Assembly (NCBI GenBank): GCA_028694565.1
Contig: JAQVKR010000212.1
Span: 1-5,435 of the forward strand
DNA length: 5,435 nucleotides
Direction of reading: 5' to 3'
Origin: Gammaproteobacteria bacterium
GTDB taxonomy: Bacteria > Pseudomonadota > Gammaproteobacteria > DSM-26407
Made by a program: the position numbers and the translations under genes. How positions within the stretch are numbered: the stretch's first letter is position 1; each line of letters begins with the position of its first letter. The notes beneath the pieces were generated by a model. The model made no database searches. It had not been told where the DNA came from and saw only the letters and a program-made list of their open reading frames with translations. Below are positions 1 through 5,435 of this stretch, in pieces.

Positions 1-259
1 CGGGGTCGCTGAAGCTCTCGCGCCGCATCACGTGGCACCAGTGACAGGCGAAGTAGCCGCTGGAGACGAACAGCAGGCGCCACTCCCGGCGCGCCGCGGC
101 CAGGGCCTCGGGGCCCCACGTCCGCCACGCCACGGGATCCCCGGCATGCAGCGCCAGGTAGGGGGAGGGATGATCGGTCAGCGGGCCGGCGGCGGGCGCG
201 GGCGGGACCAGGAGCAGGAGCAGGGCGAGGAGGATGGCGACGGCGGGACGCAGAGGCAT
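1..259 (-). CDS. DUF255/YyaL-type thioredoxin-fold protein, exported, N-terminal part only
   Basis: The first 86 codons are present and the rest lies beyond the left window edge. The mature N-terminus carries the DUF255 (Thioredox_DsbH, YyaL/SPATA20-like) signature: SPYLALHAGDPVAW (residues about 32-45), then a WGPEAL helix start, then GYFACHWCHVMRRESF with the CxxC pair at Cys72 and Cys75. In this family the motif is usually SPYLLQHxxNPVxW followed by GYSxCHWCHVM, so the match is strong. Residues 1-24 look like a Sec signal peptide: a short n-region with one Arg, a Leu/Ala-rich hydrophobic stretch (about 6-18) and an APAA cleavage site. There is no twin-arginine motif. The start is supported by GGAG at 268-271, eight bases upstream. 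It lies 95 bases downstream of tatC on the same strand. A periplasmic thiol/redox role is inferred; the enzymatic function of the family is not settled. Confidence 0.88.
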   Translation of the reverse strand, partial: MPLRPAVAILLALLLLLVPPAPAAGPLTDHPSPYLALHAGDPVAWRTWGPEALAAARREWRLLFVSSGYFACHWCHVMRRESFSDP

Positions 260-267
260 GGGGCGGT

Positions 268-271
268 CTCC
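268..271 (-). promoter_or_regulatory. Shine-Dalgarno site of the DUF255 gene
   Basis: GGAG on the minus strand, eight bases before the ATG at 259-257. It fixes the start just before the signal peptide. Confidence 0.6.
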
Positions 272-296
272 GTGCGCGGCCGGCGCGGAACGTCCG

Positions 297-342
297 GGCA
301 CACAGACTTCAGACCGCGCCGCGCGGATTTGGTTTGTGCGCC
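297..342 (-). repeat. Nested inverted repeat between tatC and the DUF255 gene
   Basis: The outer arms are 297-304 and 335-342, pairing over 8 bases with one G-U. Inside lies a GC-only hairpin at 314-326 with 5-base arms and a 3-base loop. There is no T-run on the minus strand after it, so it does not look like a classic Rho-independent terminator. It may be an RNA structure in the tatC 3' end or DUF255 leader, or may simply reflect high GC content. Confidence 0.35.
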
Positions 343-354
343 CCGGCCGGAGGG

Positions 355-1395
355 CTAGGCGTTCGGCGGGCGGTCCCCGTCCGGCGCCCCGGGCGTGGCC
401 CCGGAGCCGTCGTCGCCCTGGGTGTCCAGCTCATCCTGCAGGCCATCCCGGGTATAGCGCTGGCCGTCCTCGGGCTCGGGCTCCGGCTCTGGCGCGTCCC
501 CGCCCCGCTCGAGCGCCGCCTGTTCCGCCTGGGCGCGGTCGAACTCCGCCTCGAACTCCGCCTCTGACTCCACTCCGCCGATAGCCGGCTCCGGTCGGGC
601 CGGGGTGGCCCCGCCGCCGGCCTCCGCGGACGGCTCCTCCCCGGCATCGCGCCGGCGCACGATCGCCCGGGAGAAGAAGATCCCGATCTCGAACAGCAGC
701 CACATGGGCAGCGCCAGCAGCGTCTGGGAGATGACGTCCGGCGGGGTGAGCAGCATGCCCACCACGAAGGCGACGATGATGACGTAGGGCCGCTTGGCCA
801 CCAGCGCGTCCGGCGTGGTGACCCCCATGCTCACCAGCACGATGGTGGCGATGGGCACTTCGAACGCCACGCCGAAGGCGAAGAACAGCTTGAGGACGAA
901 ATCGAGATAGCGGGCGATGTCGGTCATCACCGCCACGCCTTCGGGCGCGGTGCTGGTGAAGAACCCGAACACCAGCGGGAAGACCACGAAGTAGGCGAAC
1001 AGCATGCCCAGGTAGAACAGGAAGGTGCTGGAGACCACCAGCGGCAGCACCATCCGGCGCTCGTGCTGGTACAGCCCCGGGGCCACGAAGGCCCAGACCT
1101 GGTAGAAGATGAACGGCAGCGAGGCGAAGATGGCCAGCACCAGCGCCAGCTTGAAGGGCGTGAGGAAGGGCGAGGCCACCTCGGTGGCGATCATGCTCGT
1201 GCCCGCCGGCAGGTGCTTCAGCAGCGGGTCGGCGATGAAGGTGTAGAGATCGTTGGCGAAGGGCAGCAGGGCCACCATCACCACCAGCACCACCATCACG
1301 CAGCGCAGCAGGCGATCGCGCAGCTCCACCAGGTGCGACATGAACGGCTGTTCGTTGTCGCCGGGGGCCATGTCGGGATCAGGGCTTTGGCTCAT
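355..1395 (-). CDS. tatC: TatC, Sec-independent protein translocase subunit, with long acidic C-terminal tail
   Basis: TatC is the multispanning inner-membrane subunit that, with TatB, binds twin-arginine signal peptides and recruits TatA. Residues 1 to about 248 align with E. coli TatC from memory: the N-terminal [10 protein letters not shown] (Glu24, equivalent to E. coli Glu15), [27 protein letters not shown] (Glu112, equivalent to the signal-recognition Glu103), [13 protein letters not shown], and [20 protein letters not shown] (Asp220, equivalent to Asp211). Six membrane segments fall at about 29-46, 81-105, 117-143, 165-190, 203-218 and 222-242. E. coli TatC has about 258 residues; this one has 346. 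The extra roughly 96 residues are hydrophilic and acidic (about 26 Asp/Glu against 6 Arg and no Lys), with EAEF and EP repeats. The start overlaps the tatB stop by 17 bases and has no strong Shine-Dalgarno, which suggests coupling. Met9 and Met19 are possible but less supported starts. Confidence 0.97.
   Translation of the reverse strand: MSQSPDPDMAPGDNEQPFMSHLVELRDRLLRCVMVVLVVMVALLPFANDLYTFIADPLLKHLPAGTSMIATEVASPFLTPFKLALVLAIFASLPFIFYQVWAFVAPGLYQHERRMVLPLVVSSTFLFYLGMLFAYFVVFPLVFGFFTSTAPEGVAVMTDIARYLDFVLKLFFAFGVAFEVPIATIVLVSMGVTTPDALVAKRPYVIIVAFVVGMLLTPPDVISQTLLALPMWLLFEIGIFFSRAIVRRRDAGEEPSAEAGGGATPARPEPAIGGVESEAEFEAEFDRAQAEQAALERGGDAPEPEPEPEDGQRYTRDGLQDELDTQGDDGSGATPGAPDGDRPPNA
541..576 (-). 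repeat. 12-base tandem repeat in the tatC tail
   Basis: GAACTCCGCCTC occurs twice exactly (541-552 and 553-564), followed by a degenerate third unit (565-576). In the coding frame the two exact copies give EAEF twice. A hexamer-like run at about 470-490 encodes the nearby EPEPEPE stretch. Both lie in the acidic C-terminal extension, where in-frame length change would be tolerated. Confidence 0.75.
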
Positions 1396-1732
1396 CGCTC
1401 TGCTTCGGCTCCGCGGTGTCCGCCGGGGAGCGCGCGGCTCCGGCCTGGGGCGTGCCTTCCGGCGCGGGCCGGGCGGCGCCCTCGACCGCTTCGCGGGTCT
1501 GCTCGACGATTTCGTGCACGCCGCTCGACTGGGCCTGCTTGGCCATGATCTGCTTGAGTTCCTCGGCCTTGATCTCGCGGTCGATCTCGGTCTTGACGTT
1601 CATCACCACGCGCCGGGCACGGCCGATCCACAGCCCGGCGGTGCGGGCCGCCTTCGGCAGCCGTTCCGGCCCGAGCACCAGCAGGGCTACCACGGCGATG
1701 AGCGCTAGCTCCCAGAAACCGACGTCGAACAT
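1379..1732 (-). CDS. tatB: TatB, Sec-independent protein translocase subunit
   Basis: TatB partners TatC in the Tat receptor complex for twin-arginine precursors. The 117-residue product begins [20 protein letters not shown], a single N-terminal membrane helix carrying the conserved polar Glu8. The hinge GPERLP (21-26) follows, then an amphipathic helix (about 27-50) and a charged helical region to about 85. The remainder is a disordered Pro/Ala/Glu-rich tail. The MFDxGFxEL start and GPERLP hinge separate it from TatA, which has a Gln in the helix and an FG hinge. It is shorter than E. coli TatB (171 residues), and the difference lies in the poorly conserved tail. It follows tatA after a 74-base gap and overlaps tatC by 17 bases. 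No clear Shine-Dalgarno precedes the ATG, unlike tatA, which would fit lower synthesis of TatB. Confidence 0.96.
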   Translation of the reverse strand: MFDVGFWELALIAVVALLVLGPERLPKAARTAGLWIGRARRVVMNVKTEIDREIKAEELKQIMAKQAQSSGVHEIVEQTREAVEGAARPAPEGTPQAGAARSPADTAEPKQSDEPKP

Positions 1733-1740
1733 GGAGTGCG

Positions 1741-1819
1741 GGGAGTCCGATCAGAAACCCGGAACACCGGCGGCCGCCCGGGGCGGACACCGGAAGGAGG
1801 CCCGGGTCAGACCTCCTTC
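1741..1819 (-). repeat. Structured tatA-tatB junction with stem-loop over the tatA stop
   Basis: A perfect 8-base inverted repeat lies at 1793-1800 and 1812-1819 with an 11-base spacer, straddling the tatA stop codon (1807-1809). On the transcript the upstream arm carries AAGGAGG, a near-perfect anti-16S sequence, but it encodes the Lys-Lys-Glu-Val end of TatA and no start codon lies at usable distance. The rest of the 74-base gap is GC-rich with small palindromes, including a GCGGCCGC core and a CCGGTGT direct repeat. No T-run follows, so a strong intrinsic terminator is unlikely. An RNA-stabilising or processing role is inferred only. Confidence 0.5.
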
Positions 1820-2052
1820 TTGTCCTTGGAAGTGACCTCGCCTTCGATGGCGTCGTCGGCCGATTCCTTCAGCTGCGGCTTCTCCGCCTCGGCCGGCTTC
1901 TCCTCCTCGCCCTCGCGCACGGACTTCTTGAAGCCCTTGATCGCCTCGCCGAGATCACTGCCGACGTTGCGCAGGCGCTTGGCGCCGAACAGCAACAGCA
2001 CGATGACCAGGATAATCAGAAGCTGCCAGATACTGATTCCGCCCAAACCCAT
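1807..2052 (-). CDS. tatA: TatA, pore-forming Tat translocase subunit
   Basis: TatA oligomerises at the TatBC-substrate complex to let folded proteins cross the inner membrane. The 81-residue product closely resembles E. coli TatA (89 residues). It has the start [20 protein letters not shown] with the conserved polar residue Gln10 (E. coli Gln8), the hinge FGAKRL (Phe22-Gly23), and an amphipathic helix [13 protein letters not shown] with Phe41 (E. coli Phe39). A charged, Lys/Glu-rich soluble tail follows. The start is supported by GGAG seven bases upstream (2060-2063), the clearest ribosome site in the tat genes. It begins 68 bases after the hisE stop and is followed by tatB after 74 bases. 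It could in principle be called TatE, but its position first in tatABC makes it TatA. Confidence 0.97.
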   Translation of the reverse strand: MGLGGISIWQLLIILVIVLLLFGAKRLRNVGSDLGEAIKGFKKSVREGEEEKPAEAEKPQLKESADDAIEGEVTSKDKKEV

Positions 2053-2059
2053 AGATGTT

Positions 2060-2063
2060 CTCC
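2060..2063 (-). promoter_or_regulatory. Shine-Dalgarno site of tatA
   Basis: GGAG on the minus strand, seven bases before the tatA ATG. It is better placed than anything before tatB or tatC, consistent with the excess of TatA over the other subunits known from E. coli. Confidence 0.6.
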
Positions 2064-2099
2064 GAGTATCGCCTCAATCAGGCGTTCAAGCCGTCCGGG

Positions 2100-2117
2100 G
2101 GGGCGCGCCCGCGCCCC
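2100..2117 (-). repeat. Perfect GC hairpin between hisE and tatA
   Basis: An 18-base perfect inverted repeat made only of G and C has arms that meet with a 2-base centre, or form a 7-base stem with a 4-base loop. It begins four bases past the hisE stop. On the minus strand it is followed by a C-run (seven C, counting the last four stem bases; G-run 2097-2103 on the plus strand), not a T-run. It may mark the end of the hisIE message, or slow polymerase or exonuclease, but is not a canonical terminator. Confidence 0.5.
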
Positions 2118-2120
2118 GGC

Positions 2121-2444
2121 CTATTCCGCCTGGCCCCGCGCGGCTTTCTCGTCAAGCCCCGAAACGCCGAACCGCCGCGCCAGTTCCTCGAGCACCTGCT
2201 CAGGACGCAGGTCCAGGTAAGCCAGCATCACCAGCGTATGAAACCACAGATCCGCGGTTTCATAAACAACATGTGCGGCATCCCCGTCCTTGGCCGCCAG
2301 CACGGTCTCGGTGGCTTCCTCGCCCACCTTCTTCAGGATCCCGTCCAGCCCCTTGGCGTACAGCCCCGCCACGTAGGATTTGGAGGGATCCTCCGTCTTG
2401 CGCGCCTCCAGCACCTCGGCCAGGCGGGCGAGCACCTCGCTCAT
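2121..2444 (-). CDS. hisE: Phosphoribosyl-ATP pyrophosphatase
   Basis: HisE hydrolyses phosphoribosyl-ATP to phosphoribosyl-AMP and pyrophosphate, the second step of histidine biosynthesis, in the cytoplasm. The 107-residue product is all-helical and shows the family motifs: [10 protein letters not shown] (19-28), the metal-binding helix [15 protein letters not shown] (Glu42, Glu43, Glu46), and [14 protein letters not shown] (Glu62, Asp65), the MazG-like second acidic pair. The start at 2444 is chosen because it overlaps the hisI stop as ATGA and gives the usual [15 protein letters not shown] beginning. A longer in-frame reading up to 2501 would add 19 Gly/Arg-rich residues with no family counterpart. 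E. coli has HisI and HisE fused; here they are separate but coupled genes. GGGA lies about seven bases upstream as a weak ribosome site. Confidence 0.96.
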   Translation of the reverse strand: MSEVLARLAEVLEARKTEDPSKSYVAGLYAKGLDGILKKVGEEATETVLAAKDGDAAHVVYETADLWFHTLVMLAYLDLRPEQVLEELARRFGVSGLDEKAARGQAE

Positions 2445-2836
2445 GGCTGTTTCCCGTAGAGGGCCGCCGGGTCCTTCAGCACGGCCTCCACCGTCGCCCA
2501 TCCGCCGTCGCGATACTGCTTGTAGAAGCAGCTCTCGCGCCCCGTGTGGCAGGCGATGCCGCCCACCTGCTCCACGCTGAGCAGGACCACGTCGTTGTCG
2601 CAGTCCAGGCGGAGATCACGCAGGCGCTGCACGTTCCCCGACTCCTCGCCCTTGCGCCAGAGCTTGCCGCGGGAGCGCGACCAGTAGATGGCCCGCCCCT
2701 CCTGCACCGTCAGCGCCAGGGATTCGCGGTTCATCCAGGCCAGCATCAGCACCCGGCCGCTGGCCGCGTCCTGGGCGATGGCCGGCACCAGCCCGTCGGC
2801 GTTCCACTTGATTTCATCGAGCCAGGTATCGCTCAT
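2441..2836 (-). CDS. hisI: Phosphoribosyl-AMP cyclohydrolase
   Basis: HisI opens the adenine ring of phosphoribosyl-AMP, the third step of histidine biosynthesis, using zinc and magnesium. The 131-residue product carries the whole PRA-CH pattern: [13 protein letters not shown] (11-23), [12 protein letters not shown] (29-40), [17 protein letters not shown] (51-67), the metal segment LDCDND (Asp78, Cys79, Asp80, Asp82), and [13 protein letters not shown] (Cys96, His97, Cys103). By family knowledge the three Asp bind Mg and the three Cys bind Zn; all are present. No clear Shine-Dalgarno precedes the ATG. It is the first gene after the 404-base gap following ubiB, so a promoter may lie at 2837-2940, though I could not identify a convincing one. 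hisE follows with an ATGA overlap and catalyses the preceding step. Confidence 0.97.
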   Translation of the reverse strand: MSDTWLDEIKWNADGLVPAIAQDAASGRVLMLAWMNRESLALTVQEGRAIYWSRSRGKLWRKGEESGNVQRLRDLRLDCDNDVVLLSVEQVGGIACHTGRESCFYKQYRDGGWATVEAVLKDPAALYGKQP

Positions 2837-2870
2837 TCCGGGTCTCGTCTCGTATCCGGGGAATCATCCA

Positions 2871-2900
2871 CCGCGGCAACCCCTGCCAACGCCGCCGCGG
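2871..2900 (-). repeat. Inverted repeat in the hisI leader
   Basis: CCGCGGC at 2871-2877 pairs with GCCGCGG at 2894-2900 across 16 bases, upstream of hisI. It could form a leader hairpin in the hisI transcript. No T-run follows and no His-rich leader peptide accompanies it. In sequence this rich in GC it may be chance. Confidence 0.3.
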
Positions 2901-2974
2901 CCTGAAGAGAGCGCCAGTTTACCCTTTCGGCGGAGTCTTCACCACGAAGGCACGAAGCTTGAAAGGACTGAATG

Positions 2975-3001
2975 GACAGGATTTACAGGATTCGCAGGAT
3001 T
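2975..3001 (+). repeat. Three 9-base tandem units, left arm
   Basis: GACAGGATT, TACAGGATT and CGCAGGATT follow one another with a constant CAGGATT core. The counterpart on the opposite strand is 3131-3157, where the third unit reads GACCGGATT. Confidence 0.8.
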
Positions 3002-3110
3002 AGACGCTCGCTGGCATACGATCTCGAATGGCACTGTGAAGCCGGCAGGTCACTGCTGGCGCGTCTCTTGATCAGCGCAACGATGGGAAATCTTCCCGCC
3101 AGGAGCAAGA

Positions 3111-3129
3111 CCTTGTGAGATGCACAAGG
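3111..3129 (-). repeat. Perfect 7-base hairpin inside the element
   Basis: CCTTGTG and CACAAGG are separated by five bases, directly abutting the inner end of the right arm. A weaker one (3085-3097, GGGAA/TTCCC) lies nearby. These are the most regular structures in the otherwise unexplained core at 3002-3130. No T-run follows on either strand. Confidence 0.55.
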
Positions 3130-3240
3130 AAATCCGGTCAATCCTGTAAATCCTGTCTATTTCTTCCTTTGCCTTTCTTCGTGTCCTTCGTGCCTTCGTG
3201 GTGAGCACTTCCACAGCCGGCGCAACAATGGCACAGGGAC

Positions 3241-4914
3241 TCAGTCGCCGTCGCTGTTCCGGGGCCAGGCGGCCATCAGCATGGCGCCGCCCAGCGCCGC
3301 GAGGATCCAGGTGGTGACCGGCGCCCGGCCGAGCATCAGCTGGCCGTAGCCGTCCAGCCCCAGCAGCACCGCGGCGCTGACCACCAGCGCCGCGCCGGTG
3401 AGCGCCAGGAAGCTGCGCCGGTTGGCGCGCCGGATCTCCCGCCGCAGCAGCCGCCACTGCTGGTCGCTGCCGCCCTGGCGCTCGCGCTCCCGCACCGATC
3501 GGGCGATGTCGTAGATCATGGCCGGCATCTCCGGCAGCCGCTCGGCCAGCAGCGGCAGGCTGGCGCGCAGGTTCTTCACCAGCGCCCGCGGGCCCACCTG
3601 CTCGCTCAGCCAGCGCTCCATGTAGGGCTTGGCGGTGGTCCAGAGATCCAGCTCCGGGTAGAGCATCCGCCCCAGCCCCTCGATGTTGAGCAGCGTCTTC
3701 TGCAGCAGCACCAGCTGCGGCTGCACCTCCATGTTGAAGCGGCGCGCGGTCTGGAACAGCCGCAGCAGGAAGTGGCCGAAGGAGATGTCCTTCAGGGGAC
3801 GCTCGAAGATGGGCTCGCAGACGGTGCGGATGGCCGCCTCGAACTCCTCCACCCGGGTGCCGTAGGGAACCCAGCCCGACTCCACATGCAGCTCGGCCAC
3901 CCGCCGGTAGTCGCGGTTGAAGAAGGCGAGCAGGTTGAGCGCCAGGTAGCGCTGGTCCTCGGCGCTGAGACTGCCCATGATGCCGAAGTCCACGGAGATG
4001 TAGTGGGGATTCTCCGGGTCGGTGATGTCCACGAAGATGTTGCCCGGGTGCATGTCCGCGTGGAAGAAGCTGTCGCGGAACACCTGGGTGAAGAAGATCT
4101 CCACCCCCAGCTCGCCGAGGCGCTTCATGTTGGTGCCGTGGCGCTTCAGGGTCTCGATGTCGTTCACCGGCACCCCGCCGATGCGCTCCATCACCATCAC
4201 GCTGGAGTGCACGTAGGGCCAGTAGACCTCGGGGATGTAGACCATGCCGGAGTCGATGAAGTTGCGCCGCAACAGGGAGGCGTTGGCCGCCTCGCGCTGC
4301 AGGTCGAGCTCGTCGAAAATGGTCTTCTCGAACTCCGCCACCACCTCCAGCGGCCGCAGCCGGCGCCCATCGGGCCAGTAGCGCTCCGCCAGCTCGGCGA
4401 TGGTGTAGAGCAGATCCACGTCGCGGCGGATGGTCCGCTGGATGCCCGGCCGCACCACCTTGAGCACCGCCTCGCGGCCGTCCTTGAGGCGCACCGCGTG
4501 CACCTGCGCCACCGAGGCCGAGGCCAGCGGCTGCTCGTCGAAGTGGTCGAACACTTCCGCGAGGGAGCGGCCGTAGGCGCGCTCCACGATGGCCCGCGCC
4601 TCGCTGCCCGGGAACGGCGGCACGCGATCCTGCAGCCGGTTGAGCTCGATGGCGATGTCGTCGGGCAGCAGATCGCGGCGGGTGGAGAGAATCTGGCCGA
4701 ACTTCACGAAGATGGGGCCGAGATCCTCCAGGGTGCGGCGGATGCGCACCGCCCGCGGCGCCCGCTCGCGGCGCAGCCAGTTCCAGGGGGAGAGGTAGTA
4801 GATGAAGCGCAGCGGGCGGAACAGGTGGGTGGCGAGCACCACCTCGTCCAGGCCGTGGCGAATCAGTACCAGGTTGATGTGGATCAGGCGCAGGAACAGG
4901 CCGGGACGGATCAT
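3241..4914 (-). CDS. ubiB: UbiB, ubiquinone biosynthesis protein kinase-like ATPase (ADCK/ABC1 family)
   Basis: UbiB is an atypical kinase-fold membrane protein needed for aerobic ubiquinone production, acting with the Ubi hydroxylase/methylase complex. By family knowledge it acts as an ATPase, not a protein kinase. The 557 residues match the family length (E. coli 546). Visible motifs in order: KFGQ (71-74) of the UbiB-specific N-lobe extension; the Ala-rich nucleotide loop ASASVAQVH (131-139), which replaces the usual Gly-rich loop; VLKVVRPG with the ATP lysine Lys152; the EFEKTIFDELDLQREAAN segment (194-211); the catalytic loop HADMHPGN (285-292, Asp287, Asn292); and DFG (309-311). Two C-terminal membrane helices lie at about 502-520 and 533-550. 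The start overlaps the ubiJ stop as ATGA, with only a G-rich stretch as ribosome site, indicating coupling to ubiJ. Downstream is the inverted-repeat element. Confidence 0.98.
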   Translation of the reverse strand: MIRPGLFLRLIHINLVLIRHGLDEVVLATHLFRPLRFIYYLSPWNWLRRERAPRAVRIRRTLEDLGPIFVKFGQILSTRRDLLPDDIAIELNRLQDRVPPFPGSEARAIVERAYGRSLAEVFDHFDEQPLASASVAQVHAVRLKDGREAVLKVVRPGIQRTIRRDVDLLYTIAELAERYWPDGRRLRPLEVVAEFEKTIFDELDLQREAANASLLRRNFIDSGMVYIPEVYWPYVHSSVMVMERIGGVPVNDIETLKRHGTNMKRLGELGVEIFFTQVFRDSFFHADMHPGNIFVDITDPENPHYISVDFGIMGSLSAEDQRYLALNLLAFFNRDYRRVAELHVESGWVPYGTRVEEFEAAIRTVCEPIFERPLKDISFGHFLLRLFQTARRFNMEVQPQLVLLQKTLLNIEGLGRMLYPELDLWTTAKPYMERWLSEQVGPRALVKNLRASLPLLAERLPEMPAMIYDIARSVRERERQGGSDQQWRLLRREIRRANRRSFLALTGAALVVSAAVLLGLDGYGQLMLGRAPVTTWILAALGGAMLMAAWPRNSDGD

Positions 4915-5435
4915 GCGGCGCCCCCGCCCGCACCAGGGGCCAGGCGGTGGCGCAGCCGCTCCACCCGGGCCTCGAGCCGGTCGAGATCGCCGCGCAGCCG
5001 ATCCACCTCGGCCATCCAGCCCCGCACCGGGCGGGGATGGGGCAGCCAGCGCCGCTCCTCCTGCAGGTACTCCCCGGCGTCCCGGGCCAAGGCATCGAGG
5101 CCGGCCCGCCCCCAGCCGGCCACGCCCCGCGCCAGGTTGCCCAGCTGGTGCGCGGCCACGTCGCCCACCAGCTGGGAGAGGTGCTCCTCCCAGTCGATCT
5201 GGAGCCCCTCCAGCAGGGCCTTGAACCGCCGCCCCAGCTCCACGTCGCCGCGGATGGTCACCTCGCCGCCGAACAGGCCCCCGCCGCCGGTCCCGAAGCG
5301 CAGCAGCGCCAGGGGCGATCCGCTCAGGGTGGCGTCAGGCTCGGCCTCGAAGGCGGAGAGGAGCTGGACCCCGTCGGCCCCGGGGAGGAGGTAGAGGTTG
5401 AGCGGCGTGCCCCGGAACTCCAGGGCCACCACCCG
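4911..5435 (-). CDS. ubiJ: UbiJ, SCP2-domain ubiquinone biosynthesis accessory factor, 5' end outside window
   Basis: The reading frame is open to the right window edge, giving 174 residues; the E. coli protein has 201, so roughly 30-40 N-terminal residues are missing. A GTG at 5432 could be read as a start but is probably internal, because RVVALEFRGTPLNLYLL corresponds to the E. coli segment VLRVEVKGFSTSLILVF, well inside that protein. The N-terminal half is the SCP2-like lipid-binding fold, including the typical GGEVTIRGDVELGRRFKALL stretch (about 55-75). The middle (LVGDVAAHQLGNLARG) matches the GDIAAEG region of UbiJ, and the C-terminus (about 138-166) is a Leu/Arg/Glu coiled coil. By family knowledge UbiJ with UbiK scaffolds the soluble Ubi complex and binds its lipid intermediates. 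The gene overlaps ubiB by four bases. ubiE is expected upstream but is not in the window. Confidence 0.9.
   Translation of the reverse strand, partial: RVVALEFRGTPLNLYLLPGADGVQLLSAFEAEPDATLSGSPLALLRFGTGGGGLFGGEVTIRGDVELGRRFKALLEGLQIDWEEHLSQLVGDVAAHQLGNLARGVAGWGRAGLDALARDAGEYLQEERRWLPHPRPVRGWMAEVDRLRGDLDRLEARVERLRHRLAPGAGGGAA

Larger units (their letters stand above)
2939..3204. repeat. Paired inverted-repeat intergenic element (266 bases) between ubiB and hisI
   Basis: Two arms in opposite orientation flank about 130 bases. The outermost 19 bases (2939-2957 and 3186-3204, core CACCACGAAGGCACGAAG) are perfect inverted repeats. An inner 18-base block (2975-2992 and 3140-3157, GACAGGATTTACAGGATT) is also perfect. 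The spacers between blocks differ in length (17 and 28 bases), so the arms are diverged copies of one repeat, not one simple hairpin. Each arm ends inward with three 9-base units of the form nnCAGGATT, the third slightly degenerate in the right arm. The segment is clearly lower in GC than the genes around it (about 42% at 3121-3180 against 85% at 4921-4980). No transposase, no convincing reading frame and no obvious target-site duplication is seen. From memory, similar CACGAAGGCACGAAG and ACAGGATTTACAGGATT words occur between genes in many bacteria; this was not searched. Confidence 0.85.

Noticed and set aside
2444..2501. Longer hisE beginning at 2501
   Set aside because: The extra 19 residues are Gly/Arg-rich, lie inside hisI and have no family counterpart, while the ATGA overlap at 2444 gives the standard N-terminus.
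1736..2905. Plus-strand open frame of 389 codons antisense to tatA, hisE and hisI
   Set aside because: It runs across three genes and the gaps between them, with no recognisable domain; it exists because stops are rare in GC-rich DNA.
2837..2940. Histidine-type transcription attenuator upstream of hisI
   Set aside because: Small frames in the leader contain no His run, and the inverted repeat at 2871-2900 is not followed by T residues.
2905..2945. Sigma-70 promoter for hisI with a TAAACT -10
   Set aside because: The hexamer matches four of six positions and the sequence at the correct spacing upstream (TGGTGA, inside the repeat arm) is a poor -35.
2939..3204. CRISPR array
   Set aside because: The repeats are inverted and composite with only two arms, and the 9-base tandem units have no spacers.
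2939..3204. Insertion sequence with terminal inverted repeats
   Set aside because: The interior is far too short for a transposase and no target-site duplication is visible at the outer ends; only a non-autonomous element remains possible.
3050..5095. Long minus-strand open frame of 681 codons overlapping ubiB
   Set aside because: It is a Pro/Arg/Gly/Ala-rich shadow frame of ubiB and ubiJ in high-GC DNA, runs into the intergenic repeat, and shows no family motif, whereas ubiB shows every expected motif.
3772..5394. Plus-strand open frame of 540 codons antisense to ubiB and ubiJ
   Set aside because: Its composition (Val/His/Leu/Glu-rich) is what antisense reading of high-GC codons gives, and it lies wholly opposite two well-supported genes.

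Overview
The window is a compact, all-minus-strand chromosomal segment from a high-GC bacterium. Gene content and protein sequence point to a gammaproteobacterium: UbiJ is a proteobacterial accessory factor, and separate hisI and hisE genes followed by tatA-tatB-tatC, next to ubiJ-ubiB, is an arrangement I recall from Pseudomonas-like and Chromatiales-type genomes. The exact lineage is inference.

Read in the direction of transcription (right to left), the order is ubiJ (start outside the window), ubiB, a 404-base gap holding a paired inverted-repeat element, hisI, hisE, tatA, tatB, tatC, and the first 86 codons of a DUF255/YyaL-type thioredoxin-fold protein with a signal peptide. ubiJ/ubiB and hisI/hisE are joined by 4-base ATGA overlaps, and tatB/tatC overlap by 17 bases, so translational coupling is likely at all three joints. 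The gaps between hisE and tatA (68 bases), tatA and tatB (74 bases) and tatC and the DUF255 gene (95 bases) each contain GC-rich inverted repeats without a following T-run.

Three functions are represented. UbiJ and UbiB serve aerobic ubiquinone biosynthesis. HisE and HisI catalyse steps 2 and 3 of histidine biosynthesis. TatA, TatB and TatC form the complete twin-arginine translocase, which exports folded proteins, many of them redox cofactor enzymes. The last gene is probably an exported thiol/redox protein.

I see no wholly new system. The core genes are conventional. The points most worth a second look are the 266-base inverted-repeat element between ubiB and hisI, the long acidic repeat-containing tail on TatC, the hairpins around tatA, and the exported form of a usually cytosolic DUF255 protein. 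No tRNA, rRNA, CRISPR array, insertion-sequence transposase or phage gene was seen.
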